Counted from the first letter of the stretch, positions 1 through 25,200 are shown. The stretch is 64,000 bases of DNA from Engraulis encrasicolus (GCF_034702125.1 NC_085866.1:18300815-18364814), one strand, 5' to 3'. The notes: generated by a model from the letters alone, not told the origin. Numbers and translations: made by a program.

Positions 1-6699
<6,699 letters not shown>

Positions 6700-6800
6700 C
6701 TCTCCCTGTCTTGCTCTCTAGCCCGAGACTTCCCTGCCGCTCTGTCCGAAAAAGCCCTGGTGACTACTACCAACTCTGAGGTCCAGAGACATGCAAGACC

Positions 6801-6807
6801 CTTTATA
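6801..6807 (-). promoter_or_regulatory. Candidate TATA box of the ecm2-like gene
   Basis: On the minus strand the sequence reads TATAAAG, about 100 bp upstream of the ATG at 6699. That spacing suits a short 5' UTR beginning near 6775. No transcript evidence is available, so this is a position-based inference. Confidence 0.5.
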
Positions 6808-7059
6808 CCCACTCCCCCAAGAATTCATTTTCCCCTCCAAAAAAAGTGTGCATGTGTGTGTGTGAGAGCAAATGAGAGAGGGAGAGAGTAAGGAGGGCAA
6901 AAAGAAGCTGCATAGGTGAGGGCTGAGTGAAGGAGTGAAGGAGCGGGTGGACAGGAAGTGGGACGAGGCGGGGGAGGGGGGGGGGGAAGTGGAAGGAGGG
7001 AGGAAGGGGAGGTGGGGGGGGGGAAAGAAAAAAAAAACATTTCCAACAAAGAGCCTCTT

Positions 7060-7960
7060 TCACTGGCCTTAAAAGATCCCCAACAGCCTGGTCTCTAGCC
7101 CACTCATCTCACACCCCTCAGGCCCACACGTTCAAACAAACAAAACCAGTGGAGGTTTGTCAGGCCGAAAAACCTTATCTGTGGTACAGTGCTGACATCA
7201 CATCACCACTGCTTAACACCTCCAGACACCTCCACTAGCCATGCCACAGCACTCCTCGGACGTCCCTGGGGGACAAGACGCCCAAAGCAAACCCACAGCG
7301 AGAGAGGCTGAGTGGGCATGCACAGGCTAGCCGCAAGCCTGGTTTTGCACGCTATACCTCGAGCACAGGTTCGATTGGCGTGTTGGGAAAACATTGCAGA
7401 AGGTAAGCCCCCGTATTGCACCGAGCAGGAATCAATGGCGCCTTTGTCTAGCACTTGGCCGAGGAGACACAGAGAGAGCACACTCCTGAGAGAAATTCTT
7501 GGAGTTCTCTCTCCTCTGCGACCTGGCTTGACCATGCAGCCAGCCTCGTTTCACTGCCATGCTCTGGGCACTACATTACAGTGCACACCCACTACAGCCA
7601 TACTGTAACACTACCAAACCAGCTGGTTCAGCATAATAACATGACACTTACTGTACTACTTACACCTATAATGTGTTTTTTTAGAGTTAGGCCTATTTCA
7701 AAATAGAGAAAGATACTTTGCCCAACTATTGAGTCATCGGTGTAGCAATTACGTGTTTATCTGCCATTGCCATCTCTTCCTGTTTTTTTTTTTTTCACAG
7801 GTGAAACATCCGGCCCAAACACAAATTCTTGAGCAAATACCACGCCATCCTGACCAGAGACCTCAGTGACACCTGTTAACAAATAGCCAGACAGGAGAAA
7901 ACCCATGTGAGGCATAATGTAGATAACTTTGTGAAATGACTGCTGAGGCAATCACCGACA
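7060..7960. other. Intergenic DNA upstream of ecm2, no gene recognised
   Basis: Unique-looking sequence upstream of the ecm2 promoter. G-rich purine tracts lie just before it at about 6960-7035. Short open frames exist, but none resembles a known protein or shows a convincing exon. Confidence 0.4.
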
Positions 7961-7964
7961 GACT

Positions 7965-8113
<149 letters not shown>

Positions 8114-8119
8114 GCAAAC

Positions 8120-9250
8120 ATCATTCAGGTGAAGGTATGACATGTTGACCTCGGCTGGTCAACTGGGTGAGCTGTTTCCATAAATAGCCCTTCAGCCAAA
8201 CAGCCATCAAGTACACGATTAGATGCACCAATGGCTCTAATTAGCATCCTGTCGGAACACACTAGTGGTCATTTTGGACTGTCAAGTGTTTGCCTGTGGG
8301 CTTGTCTGTGTTTATGTCTTGTGAGCACTCCCACATGCTAAGGCTAAATTCAGCCACAGCCAGTTAACTCCCATGCAGCAAAACTGATACACCCTTCTGT
8401 ACACAATTGGTGAATTCATAACTCACAACAGAGTAATAATAATAATGAAGGTATTTGTATTCACTGGGTTTAGGACATAAGCTCAGGTCTGATCATCCTG
8501 CAGCTGGCCGCCTCTGGAGATGGTGTGTAGTGTTAAGGGCCAAAACATCCTATGAGGAACACAGATTATACCCGCATACCCGTAAATTCAATTCCCCTCC
8601 GTACCTGTAAATCCAACTCCCCTTCAAGGCCACCATCCACCATTCCACCAAGCGTATGCTCGCACAAGAACAATAACACCTCATTCTGTGTTTCTGGAAT
8701 ACATCAAACACATTCAAAAAAATAAATTTAACACTGCGATAGCGTTCTATCAGTGATTTTAATTTTGTGTTGTGCATGCATGATTGGAGACCAAATTCAA
8801 AGATAATTTACATTCTCTCTGCATTATTTGACCTTATGTTGTTTAATAGCCTACCTATCTACCTTACAACCACAAAACACACTTTCTTGAAAACGCAATT
8901 TTTGAAAACGCATCATATTCGGCCTCTAATTTAGGCCTTCATGTACACCGAGTTTTAAAAATCCCCTTTACCGGATTTAAAAATATCCCTTTCAGGGGGC
9001 TGAAAAACACCTGTCACACAGGAGTTTTAATTTGTATCCATATCATATTTATTCATAAACGGATAAAAATATCGGCATTTTAAAATCATACGTGTAACCA
9101 GCACATTATAGGCTATGTGATGCTGCACAGAGGGCCCACTCACCAAAATGCCACTAAATCTGGCATATCTCCTGATGCATTGATACACACACACAAGCAG
9201 CTGTAGCCTAATACATAAATTGAGCAAAATGTTTAATCACAAATGTATGC
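8120..9250. other. Intergenic DNA with a decayed MITE
   Basis: No gene seen. At about 8885-9100 there is an old relative of the Harbinger-like MITE at 3825. It shares the GAAAACGC, AGTTTTAAAA, AAATATCCC and AGGGGGCT phrases in the same order, but has no clear terminal repeats left. Confidence 0.5.
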
Positions 9251-11222
9251 CACTGATTCTTGAGAAAGTGGCTAAAACAGGTTGTTATCTCGAAAGAAAA
9301 AAACGAAGTGAATTACAAAATAATATGGTATATCCTCGTAGACAAAAGTCTTGGCTTTTCAGAAATGCACAAGGCCAATCTCCCCATTTTGATTTTTTTT
9401 CAGAAATCAAGTTTTTCTCCGATCATACATTGTTTTTTGTCAACACCGTCAGACACAATTTAAAAGCAATAAAAAGTGTATTGATTTGGTTGCATATGTA
9501 TCTGGAGTTTTTAAGTGATTGTGTGTGTTTTTTGGTTCACACATACGCCTTTAAATGTTGAAAATTCACTTTCATTCTATTTTAATACGGCTTCATGTGT
9601 TCAAATTTAAAAATATGTGCTGTCAGACAATGCTTACTTAATGCCTAAATAGATCAAACATTTTTTTGTAATTTCACAAATATTTGTGTAGGCTTAAATT
9701 TGCAATTACTTTGGTAATTCAATAACTCCAAAGGAAAATTTTGTAAGGACATTCATTTAAAATGTCCAAAACTCCTTCTTACGGTGGTGACTTAAGAACT
9801 GACGGTGGTGACAGTAATCTGAAGGTGGTGAAAGTGACCTAATTATTACCTACATTTAGCAAAATAAATAGCCCTCTCAAGTCAATGACATCTAGCATAA
9901 ACACTTTATTTTTGTGTGTGCACAGTATGTTTGTGCATGAGTTTTTTCTTCATTTGTTAGATACTCTAGGAAGTAGGCCTAGATTATTGAAAATGTGGCA
10001 TAAACAGGTTTTAAGTTGTTCAAATCCAAAATATAGAGGTGTATTATCATAGATGAAGGTCTTGGCTGTGCAGTGAATGTATTGGCCAAGCTCCCCATGT
10101 TTTACATTTTTCATAAAATGGGCTCTTTCTTGGTTTTGTCACCAGCGTCAGACAGAATTAGAGGTAAAAAAATATGTTTACTGTATTTAAGTGAATTACT
10201 TTTACAATTCAACATAATTGTAGATACTTATTGGAAGCATATTCTTTAAACTTGTCAAAAACATGTAAAACACATGCTTTTTTGTGAACTACACCAGATG
10301 TCACCACCGTCAGGTTTTGTGACAAAAAGCCCTCCAAATGCACTTCAGTGGAGGCTGGAGTATAAGTTTGGGTCACAATTATTACTAACATGTCTGGTAA
10401 TGTTTCATTAACCAGCACAATTTAGTAAAATATGGAACAAGATGATGAGCGGAACAAAGTCTGACGGTGGTGACATCTGACGGTGTGAGACAAAAAAACA
10501 CTCTTTTACATATTGTGCATTTTTTGCTCACATTAGCCACTTCGTTTTTGCTCTGTTTCTTAGGGGCTTCATGCCGCTTCTGAAAATGTATATAATTAAC
10601 ATTAATGTAACATAATACTATTAAACCCCCCGACGGTGTTGACAGTTTATGGTTGGGACAGTACCAGTGTCCAAACAAATTAACAAATTGAGGCAAAATT
10701 AGTAAACTTACAGGAGCTTCAGTGATGGTGAAGTATTCAGTAGAGCTAAAGGTTTGAAACGGGGTCCTAAGTAATGACAATGACCTTGTGCATACCTGAT
10801 TTTATTGTCTTTTTAAAAAAATCTGACGGTGGTGACTAATATGCTGGACACACTTTGAGCAATCAGAAAATAGTAGTAAATATTGCTTTACACTCACTAT
10901 GTGCATATCTGCAGAACCACTTCAATATGGACTTTCACATCAGGGTGATATTATTCAATAATATCAGTGATTTTTACATTTTAAGTCAATTGAAATGATG
11001 ATGTCTGTCCTTGGGACAGCTGTTTTTACAGGGTGTGGGCAGGTTTATAGCCATGAAAAGTAATAAAATTACACGTAAATATTTCAAACGACTGTACATT
11101 TGTGTAACAGACCCCTGGGTCTTTACCTGGATTCATTTTGTTCATGAAAATGTAGTTTATTTTCAACAGAATTGGCAGTTTATTGCAGAGACATGTTTTA
11201 GCCGCTTTCTCAAGAATCAGTG
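9251..11222. mobile_element. Non-autonomous inverted-repeat element with internal CTGACGGTGGTGAC motifs
   Basis: The 1972 bp element starts CACTGATTCTTGAGAAAG and ends in its near-perfect reverse complement (CTTTCTCAAGAATCAGTG), giving terminal inverted repeats of about 28 bp. ATGC flanks both sides directly (9247-9250 and 11223-11226), a candidate 4 bp target duplication. The inside has no transposase. It carries a recurrent CTGACGGTGGTGAC-like motif in both orientations (about 9442, 9779, 9799, 9822, 10145, 10300, 10461, 10478, 10630 and 10822). It also holds a diverged direct repeat (about 9320-9460 against 10025-10165). The superfamily is not clear. The CACTG ends recall CACTA elements, but a 4 bp duplication would be atypical. 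Confidence 0.6.
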
Positions 11223-11366
11223 ATGCTATATGATTCCTTCACACAACAAAGTGTGTGCACCATCAAACACTGTGTTAACAAAATGCTGTGAAAATTCTTG
11301 GCTCTTAGACTCCTAATTCCAATAAAGGGTGATTCTGTGACTGTGATAAAATAAGCTACTTCTTTT

Positions 11367-11575
11367 GGTAACACTTTACTTGACGCGGCGTCATATGTAT
11401 GACATGACGGTGTCATAACAATGCCATAATACAGTCATGGACCTGCCATAAACATTATGTCAATGTTATGACCATCATCATTAGGCCTAATTCACATCAA
11501 TTCTTGTAGACAGCCCAAACAATGTCAACTTTTCATGATCAGAAAATGTTTATGGCATTGACATAATGTTGACTC
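11367..11575. repeat. Interspersed repeat with internal dyad
   Basis: The sequence starts GGTAACACTTTACTTGACG and contains CATAAACATTATGTCAATGTTATG, with a nearby inverted partner ATGTTTATGGCATTGACATAATG. The start phrase is common in fish DNA-transposon remnants. No ends or target duplication could be fixed. Confidence 0.45.
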
Positions 11576-11675
11576 ATCTATAACTGAGTCGACACCGTCT
11601 CCCCCCCCAAACACAGGGTTAGAACTCTACTCTATAACTTTGGAGTTCAGAGACTGGGTATTACTCAAAACCTAG

Positions 11676-11833
11676 TGCAGTGCACTTCCAAGTGTATCAG
11701 CCTAATTAGTCACGCCCAGTGATTGGATATTCTTTATTAGTCACACCCAGTGATTGGATATTCCAGAGTTCACCAAAGAGTATCCAATCACTGGGCGTGA
11801 CTAATTAGCTGATACACTTGGAAGTGCACTGTG
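11676..11833. repeat. Foldback hairpin repeat
   Basis: The left arm (GTGCACTTCCAAGTGTATCAG...AGTCACGCCCAGTGATTGGATA) is matched by its inverted complement on the right. A second short copy of the GATTGGATATTC part lies in the loop. The structure resembles a small MITE. Confidence 0.7.
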
Positions 11834-12077
11834 TTCTCAGATGGTTCAGTCCTGCCACCCTGTGGTAGGCTACTGTATTGCTTTTTATTCATGACATCAC
11901 AGCAGCCAATCCTGTTCCAGGAAAAGGACAAAACATGGAGCATGAATGCTACTAAGCAGTTGTAGCAAGCATATTTTGCCATAGTTAAGCTTTATTTTAT
12001 TTCGCAATTCAAGTTACCATACTGAGTGTGACCGCATGCCGTATGTTTACCTTAGAGGAGTTCGCTATATCTCAAAA

Positions 12078-14056
12078 ATGGCTGCGTCATTGCCAAGTTG
12101 GTCGGAGAAAATGCTCCAACTGCTTCACCGAATGAACAACTTTTACGCAAGAGGTTGGGGATTCTAAGATTTTGTCACCGATAGAAAGTAGTTTTTTCAT
12201 GATATGTGTTCGTGTTCATGTTATTTGAACTCTCATGCGCGTGTGCTTATTCACTAGCAGTAGCAGTAGCCCATTCATTCATTCATTCATTCATCCGTTT
12301 TACGCAGGTTCGTCGCAGGACAGATGTTGGAGGTTCGAAGTGGAAGGGCAACAAGTCGGATTGATACAACCGAAAATAGCTTCACTCCTGAACACTTTCC
12401 CTGATGTATTTACCTCACATGGTGGCGCCATATCACTGAATCCATCGTTTGACTCCCACGCGAAGAGGTCAGAGGCCATGGACCAGGTTTTGCAAGTGCT
12501 GAGGAAAGATGAGTCGCTGACGTGCCTGAAAGGCTGGAGGAATGAGGTGAGGTATAATGATGCGAGGCAAAGGATCAGGTGACAACACAACACAACACGT
12601 CATTCATACCCATGTGTTCTCTTTTAAGGAGTATTCTGTCATGCCAAGATTCTGTGACTCACCACTGATGAGCATGGAGAGATCAGCCACAAGTAGGCCC
12701 AAGTTCCATTCTTCAGTGAAAAGAGACTAATGAGATGCAGTCAAAACATTCATTTGAGTACAGTAGGACTACAGCCAACAATATTTCAGAAATCACAGCT
12801 TATGCTAACACTTGGTCTTTTCCTCTGACCAATGACCAGGTCTGTTTGGAGTGAAGCGCTATGGGGTTCACCTCAACGGGTACAGCCGGGATGACAGTGG
12901 TCGGCTCTTCATGTGGCTGGGCCGGCGGTCACCTACAAAGCAGACATACCCAGGCAGACTGGACAACCTGGTAAAGAAAATGGCTTTTCCATAATCTTGG
13001 TGTTGATTAATACATGCTTACATGAAGATGTCCAGAAGCTGACCTAGTTCTATTAGGCCGCTGGAGGGCTGGCTGCCAACTGTGGGGTCAAACAGACCAT
13101 GGTCAAGGAGTGCGAAGAGGAGGCCTGTATCCCATCATGCATTGCAGAGAAAGCGTCCCCTGCTGGAACAGTGAGGTGAACTAACATGTCTACATGAAAT
13201 GTCATCTTCAATGAAAATGACATTATGCTTTATTGCAACTTAACTATTGCTATCTGAACCCAAGAAGTGAAATACAATAAACTATTTCCGCATACTCAGT
13301 TACAGGGAGAGACCATATTAAAACTAATTAAACTTTAATATTAAGCCTCAAATGTGGCTTCATTATGTCAAACACCACTTAATCTTTTCCATGACCTTAA
13401 GAGAAAGTTTTTAGTATGGGGACATACGTAATATGCATACTCTTTTGAGAGACATCTCGCCCATGATTTGACATCCAGCAGCTCTGTCCCTGTTCTAGCT
13501 ACACCTATGAAGATGACGAGGGGGTGTTCCCAGAGTGCCAATTTGTGTTTGACTTGCAACTACCTCTCGACTTCAAGCCCAAGATCGGCGACGGGGAAGT
13601 ACAGGACTTTTACTTTTACCCAATTGAAAAGGTGAATTCCTACTAGAGATTCTTCAACCCAGCTCATAACAGTAGATGGGCTTTTAAGATGACTGTTTTG
13701 GGGCTATTGTGTGATTAAATACATGCTATTAACATAGGTAAAAGAGCTTCTGGTCTCTGAGGAATTCAAGCCCAACTGTGCCATGGTGGTGCTGGACTTC
13801 CTCATCAGGCACTCCATCATTCAGCCCGACTCAGGCATGTTATTGATATCAGCTGCATAACAACTATGACACAACATATACACACACACACACACATTAA
13901 ACAAAAATAATGCAATCCTTCATGTGATAGAGGTGAAATACTCTCATCCATTTTATATGATAAAAAAGGTATTTGGGTATTTTATTGTGTGCGTCTGGTT
14001 GTGTTGCAGAGCCCTACTACCACGAGTTTATGGCTGGATTGCACAGGACCATATGA
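12078..14056 (+). CDS. Nudix hydrolase with DUF4743 (thiamine-pyrophosphokinase-related type)
   Basis: Eight exons keep phase throughout: 12078-12153, 12308-12546, 12629-12692, 12840-12970, 13057-13175, 13499-13631, 13738-13834 and 14010-14056. They encode about 301 residues. The N-terminal DUF4743 part (residues about 30-125) has CWRFEVEGQQVGLI and a LKGWRNE motif. The Nudix fold follows, with KRYGVHLNGY, the PGRLDNL AAGGLAAN entry and the catalytic box region KECEEEACIP, where the metal-binding E..EE residues are kept. It ends YYHEFMAGLHRTI. This matches the fungal YJR142W / plant NUDT20-24 type family. Those enzymes hydrolyse nucleoside-diphosphate-linked compounds, including damaged thiamine diphosphates, but the exact substrate here is inferred. 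The start was chosen because exon 1 opens MAASLPSW and joins exon 2 in phase. Intron 7 uses a GC donor. Confidence 0.88.
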
Positions 14057-15604
14057 GACAGAAGGCAATCTGTCACCATCTGTACTTGGAGTAACAATTC
14101 CGATAGCCAGGCCTGGGAGATAGCAATTATATTGGAAACCATCAAGCTGCATATCAGACAGTTGGACTTTGACATCATTTGGTGTATGTCGTTGCCAATG
14201 CCAACATCTTTTTTGTGTCTAATTATTTAATTTACCTGCAGCAAAGCTGCGGGAAGACGGTGGACTTGAATACTGAAAATTGCTCAAATATAACATGATT
14301 GCTCAAATGTAACATGGATGGATTAAATGGATTTGCTTGTTTTTCAATCTCTGTGATCAATTATTCAACAGCACTTAGTATCAGCTTTATCGTGTTAAAA
14401 AAAAAGTTTTCTTGTTAATCTCACATGGCAATAGGTGGGTGGTGAAGGCGTACTAAACATCAGAAACTGTAGGAATTTCCCAAAAGACTAGTTTTTATAA
14501 ACAACAACAACAACAACAACAACAATGATAAGATTCATCTGTAACAATTTATTTTCTTTAAGAACAAAGTAAATCTGCCAGTTTACAAAGACATCACTTT
14601 TGGAATGGTTTTTTGTTCACTTAAAACCACAACTGTTTCAAATTCCTAACAAGGGATTTTAATTAGTTTCCTGTATTTATGTTCCTGCCCTCTTGTATGA
14701 GATGTTGAGAAAACAATTAAAATAAACAGGCCAGTAGAATATCACACATTGTTAAAAAATGAGACAAAACAGGTTGAGTACACATCAATAGTATTAATGA
14801 AGTAACAGACAGGGCTCTTCCTATGTGTCTAGGAAGAAATCTGATGTTACAGTATGCCCTTGGCTTGTCATCAATTAGCATCTGCAAGGCGAGTGAAAAA
14901 AGTTGCAGCAGAAAAATACTTTTTCCAAAACCTAATACAAAAGTATACAATTGTTCCCTTATCCAGGCATCTGGACAGTCCGCATAGACTCAAGTATTTT
15001 TTTTTTTTAAACATGCCATTGAAAAGAGTATAAAACATTCACACATACAAAACATTGCATTAGTATCTTTAATGTAGTATGCATTTAAGTTCTTAAGGCG
15101 TTGGCTTGCTTTCTTTTTCTGTTTCTTTGTTTTAAATAAACCAAAATTGCTTGTTCAATATATTTAACCAGTGGCATTACTGAAAGACAAGGGGGGGTTG
15201 TAATACGCACCAGGTCAGCCTGGCTTACGTGCCAGGTTAAAGTCAGAATGATGGTCCGAGGGACTACGTACAGGTCCTTAGGAAGGTACACAGATTTAGG
15301 CTACATGTTGGGAGATTGAGGAGAAGCAGTTGGATGGATGCTTAGTATAGTGTGCCATTACATAACTTTGTGTAGCACAGGACCAAAACTTAACCTTACC
15401 ATTAAAAAAAAACAAAAACAAAACAAAACAAAAGCACAAGTCTTGCGAAAAGACAGTGCATTGGCCTTGAGAATGTTGTCCCTTTTACTTTGCTAGGTCC
15501 TTGGCCCTATACCTGATGTGTTTCTTCCCCTTGAGTCTGACGCAGCAAGGAGCCACACTGTCCACCCCCTTTATAATCATCACACTTCTTCAAGGTCTTA
15601 TTCT
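14057..15604. other. Convergent 3' UTRs of the Nudix and RhoA genes
   Basis: No coding exon seen. On the plus strand AATAAA at 14721-14726 could end the Nudix transcript. On the minus strand AATAAA (TTTATT at 14548-14553) could end the RhoA transcript about 1.05 kb past its stop. The two transcripts would then overlap tail to tail. A short (AAC)n tract lies at about 14499-14525. Confidence 0.4.
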
Positions 15605-20521
<4,917 letters not shown>

Positions 20522-21753
20522 CTATAAAGAGGTTTACAAAACATAAGTCACATAATTATGATAATAAAAGGTGAAGGTTTCATTTTATTAGTTTATTTTT
20601 TTAAGTCACTTCATTACAATTGATGATGGTTTCTGATGAATGACAAGTTGTTATTATTGGTTTTCTGGTTGCTATTTCGAGATAGACCATTGCGTCATAC
20701 TCGACACAACCCTTGATTGTCACTCACTGGCCACAACAAACAAACACCTGATTCTCCCTCAACACCCCTGCTACAAACATGAGGTCTGCCATTTCTTATG
20801 TAAACAATCAGACTTAAGAGCTCACATAGACTTTCGGCATCTTTTTAGCTAATAAGTATTCGGGTGCAACAAACAGGTTACATTTAACTGTGCAACTACT
20901 GGGTTATGGACAGTTCCAGGAGATGGAACTAGATCTCTACGTGGGAAGCAAAAGGACAAATTACCCAATTAACGCAGCAGGTTCTAACACTACTGTAGTT
21001 CTATTTGGCCAGGGAACCCTGGAAATGTCCCCTGGAAATATCCAGGTGACATTTTCTACATGCAATTCTTCTATCTAGTAGCCAGGCACATAGCACTATG
21101 GAAAGAAAAGAGACACATCCAGTAGTTAAAGTTCACATTTGCTAGCGCTACTTCCAATCTACCGTTTATTTCGTTTAGATCGAAACCAGTGTTCTTAATT
21201 TGCCTCACTAATATCTAGCTGGCTCGTAAACTGACTGAATGTTTACCAACCGTTACCAACAGCTTTAATCAAGACTTTAGTGCTCTGGACGCATTGGTCG
21301 AAAAAGTTACTGCTCAATAACAATCCATAGCTATAACTAGCTAGCACATTAGCACCAACAACAAACTGACAAAGTTTGGATGGTAACGACACAGGTTGCA
21401 TGTAAAATAAGTACTATATCAGTGTTCAAATCGACTGAGTTAATAACACTCTTAATCACGAACTAGGCAATTCGTTGACTTGTCTGACTTATGAGTTCAA
21501 CTGCTTCGACCATGTAGAACTGGTCTAGCACTCTATACACTAGTTCTAGTTTGGAAATGTAACGTTTAGCTTGTTTCAGATGTTGCTGACTAGCTGCCAT
21601 TTGAAAGGCCAGACACATTGCCTTCTTGTTTAATACTTAACCACCATGATTATGACACCAGTGTCCATATAACTTTGTAAACGACACAGTACTGTATACT
21701 TCTTAAACGCCAGTAAAAGTGAAAACAAGTACGACTAGAATGAATTTCATTAC
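20522..21753 (-). other. RhoA 5' intron
   Basis: No exon or repeat was recognised in this 1.2 kb interval between the rhoa start codon and the proposed non-coding first exon. Confidence 0.4.
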
Positions 21754-21830
21754 CGTTTTCGAATCGGTTGTCCTCGCTTTCTACTTCTTTTCCTGTCCTA
21801 GCCCAAGACCGCGCCCATTCGTCTGCCAAG
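21754..21830 (-). other. Candidate non-coding first exon and promoter region of rhoa
   Basis: On the minus strand a good donor (ACG|GTAATG) at 21753/21754 follows a C+G-richer stretch with GCGCCCATT-like promoter character. RhoA needs an upstream non-coding exon because its acceptor abuts the ATG. The upper limit is a guess. Confidence 0.45.
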
Positions 21831-22207
21831 GCGTTAACGACCGCCCATTTTGAGAGGGACTAGCCAATTGGATTCTGATATCAAGTGAGACAGCAAGTTC
21901 AGCCAATCACCGCCTTCAAATACTTCCCAAAGTAATCAGCTGAGAGGAGTGTTGCATTAATCCTCTAAAAACCTCTTCATGCGTCAGGCACATCCTTCTT
22001 CCATGATTTTGTTGTTCTCAAAAACATTGATTTCCTATCGAGTCGTTTTAAAACACCACTTCCAGTTTTATGTATGATTGGCATGTTTAGGTAGCCTTCA
22101 CGCCCTACACTAGTACATTTTCCCTTTGCGTACTTGACCATGACTTGTCACTTAATGTTGAAAAGTAATTTGTGTAATAATAAAGACACAGATATAATAA
22201 CAGACAA

Positions 22208-22213
22208 ATTTAT
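22208..22213 (-). terminator. Polyadenylation signal of ndufb11
   Basis: AATAAA on the minus strand, about 82 bp beyond the ndufb11 stop at 22295. It is the first canonical signal after the stop. Confidence 0.65.
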
Positions 22214-22294
22214 TACAGTAGTATACTGTCATTTTACATTTTACTTTACATTTGAGAGAAAATACACATCAACTAACATGTGGCAATGTACAAG

Positions 22295-25200
22295 TTATTC
22301 CTCCTCTGCAGATGTAAGGACAATCTTGCTGGGATCATAGTAGTTTTCGGTCATGATGGGCAGCCCCTCAGCTTCCCTCTGCAGCACCAGTCTCTCAGCC
22401 TCTCTCCTGGCCCACTGTCTCAGCCTGTGGACAAGCAGCAAAACATCAAGTTTAAGTAAAACACACCACAGTGAACACAAACTGTCATCACACAATTTGC
22501 GCTTGACCTGTCTCCAATGTGCCGTTAAACTAAACATATAGATAGGACATTGATAATAATCACACAAACACACACACATACACACACACACACACGGTCA
22601 TGTAGACAACAGATAATAAGAGAGAAAGTCCGCTACAACCAGGATTTTTTGCTCCCACTTATTTTTTATTTTTCTGTGACGTTTCGGGTAGAAACTCTTC
22701 TAATGGGAGCAAAAAATCCTGGTTGTAGCGGACTCTCTCTTTTTATCTGGCTATTTATTGGTCCCGCTCCAAGGTCAGATGGATGTGCGAGCTTTTACCT
22801 TCAACATGTAGACAACAGAAAAACACAAGATTTAGTCGTGTGTGTGTGTGTGTGTGTACGTCAGATCATGATTCCACAAAAAGTTTTGAAACTATGCAGC
22901 TAAAACAAACATTTTTGTTACCCAAATAAGCCACCTTTACTTTTATTTGTATTTTATTTTTGCATGCCTTTACAAGAATTCATATCGCTTAAGTGGACCA
23001 CCCTTCATTACTGCTGCTTGCAACCCTGACATCAGTTACTGGTATGTAGTCAAAATGTCATTCAATGTCAACCCAAGCTTAAGGGACCACCCAGACCTGA
23101 TTTTACAGCTGGGTCAGGGCTTGGGATTAACTTTTCTTTGTTGTTGTTGTTGCTTACCAACAGTTGGGTTTTCCAAAGTCACTAGCTATTCAACCCTTTA
23201 CAAGCAAAAGTTTGTTGCCATTTGAATACATTTCAGAAGTGAAATTCATATTTTAGTTCAGAGATTTACATTGCCATTGCATTTGGCCAGAAAGTGGCCT
23301 GGCCGTAAAATCCACTTTACTTGAGAACAGTTTAAATAATTTGTGCATCGAATGAAACAATAATTTGAAAATGAGTTCGATGTCTTAAATGTTTATGAAA
23401 TATTTAAGCCACACTATGGAACTTTTGAGTTCATTAATCATATCAGCTGATGCTTAGCATATTGAGTACCAAAGAAAGTACTGTTGGGTGATAATGTCCT
23501 CGATTGAAAGTCACATCGGCTAAAAGCGTCAGCCAAATGTAATATAATTGTGTGTGTGTGTTTAGGAAGACACTACGGGAACTACCATGACTGCTGGCTC
23601 AGAAACTGTTGCAACTGTTGACACAGCACTCCACAGCACACTGCACACAACAAAATTGCATTTATGCCTCACCCTGGTCATTTCACATGAAATCAGACAC
23701 TTTGGGACCCGACCGACACAGATTTCAATCATAATTGCTGTGCCTTTTTAGTAACAAGGTAGCACCCCAGAACTGCATTTATGTGAATCTGACACAAATA
23801 TTGAGGGAGGAACAGACTAGGGAAGGTTTACATACGAGGGTAGGACACTATACATTCAGCCTTGATTATATCAGTCAGTGTAAGTCACAAAAATATGTCT
23901 GTGGTGTGGGGGAGAGCACTGGTTGATTACTCCCCCCACCAACCTGGCGGGTCAGGTGTCGAACCGGCAACCTTTGGGCTACAAGTCTGACGCCCTAACC
24001 GCTTACCCATGACTTCCCTCGCTTAGCCATGACTGCCCTTGGTGCTCCTTTAAAAGGTGTGATATCATATTTCAGATCAATTGTGTTGTAATCTTCAGTG
24101 TTAATGAATGTCCTGTAGTTTTGGTTCAAAAATGCTTGAGTGCACTGATTTCAGTCCTTGTTTGGTGGCGCAAGGAGAGGCTGTTGCTATGCTGGTGGAT
24201 ATGGTCACAGGCCATTATCATTTAGAGCACATTAGGCCATGGCATACTACAAAACACACCTACATAATTTAACTTTGCCGGGTGAATGTATGCAGCAATC
24301 ACACTTATCCAGTATGTTTTCCTAACTCAAAGTTACGCTCAAAGTTGTTGTACGCACACACAACTCATGGAAACGTGGGAATGTCATGTCAGTCAAATGT
24401 GAAACATGGTAGTTATTGTTTCATGGTTTGGGGCTGATTTGCTGTCCCAGGACATAGGCAATCTGCTATGCTTGATAGAGAGAGCATGCATTCTGCTCTC
24501 AAGAAACAAATTCTGACTGATAATGTCGAGCAATCATTTTCCCATTCAGTCCATGCATGGAAAACCTCCACTGTAACTGATTTGAAAACAGTTGGCCAAT
24601 TTTCCCCAGCGACGTGAAAGACTCATTGCCAGATTTCGCCAACACTTGACTAAAATAGTTGCTGCTGGGGGTGGAACACCAAGTTAATAGGTTTAGGGGG
24701 CTTTCAATTTCTTTTTCACATGGGGTCATGTAGGCTCAGGGAAAACAAGTTTGACATCACCAACCAGCGACCAGTTGGACACAGAGGCTACCCAGACAGG
24801 TGGGGTTATGCCTGCCTGCCATCTGAGATATCCCAGAATTTGGCTGCATGGTCAGATCCAACATAACATTTATAAGATAAAGGTTTCAGACGTCCAACAG
24901 GCCTACTTTAAAAATGTGTGAAAAGCTTTTAACATTGTGGGCACCTCACTAGCTGTCAAGAGTAAAACCTTACCCGCGATCCGGTAGGTAGTGTACAAAA
25001 GCACTGCCAATAACCAGAGCAATCGAAATACTGAAAAAGAAAGATAGCTTCATGTTCCATGCGTCTGCAGTGGCATCCCGTGAGAATCCATGATAGTCAG
25101 GATTCTGCAAGAGAGGGGGGAAAGACAACATCCATGAAACACACTGCTGGCTCTAGAAATGTCAGCACATCGATGAACAGTTCCCCCGTTTTCTTTGTGG

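Noticed and set aside
23905..24035. tRNA gene
   Set aside because: The A/B boxes belong to a SINE head. No complete cloverleaf or acceptor stem is present.
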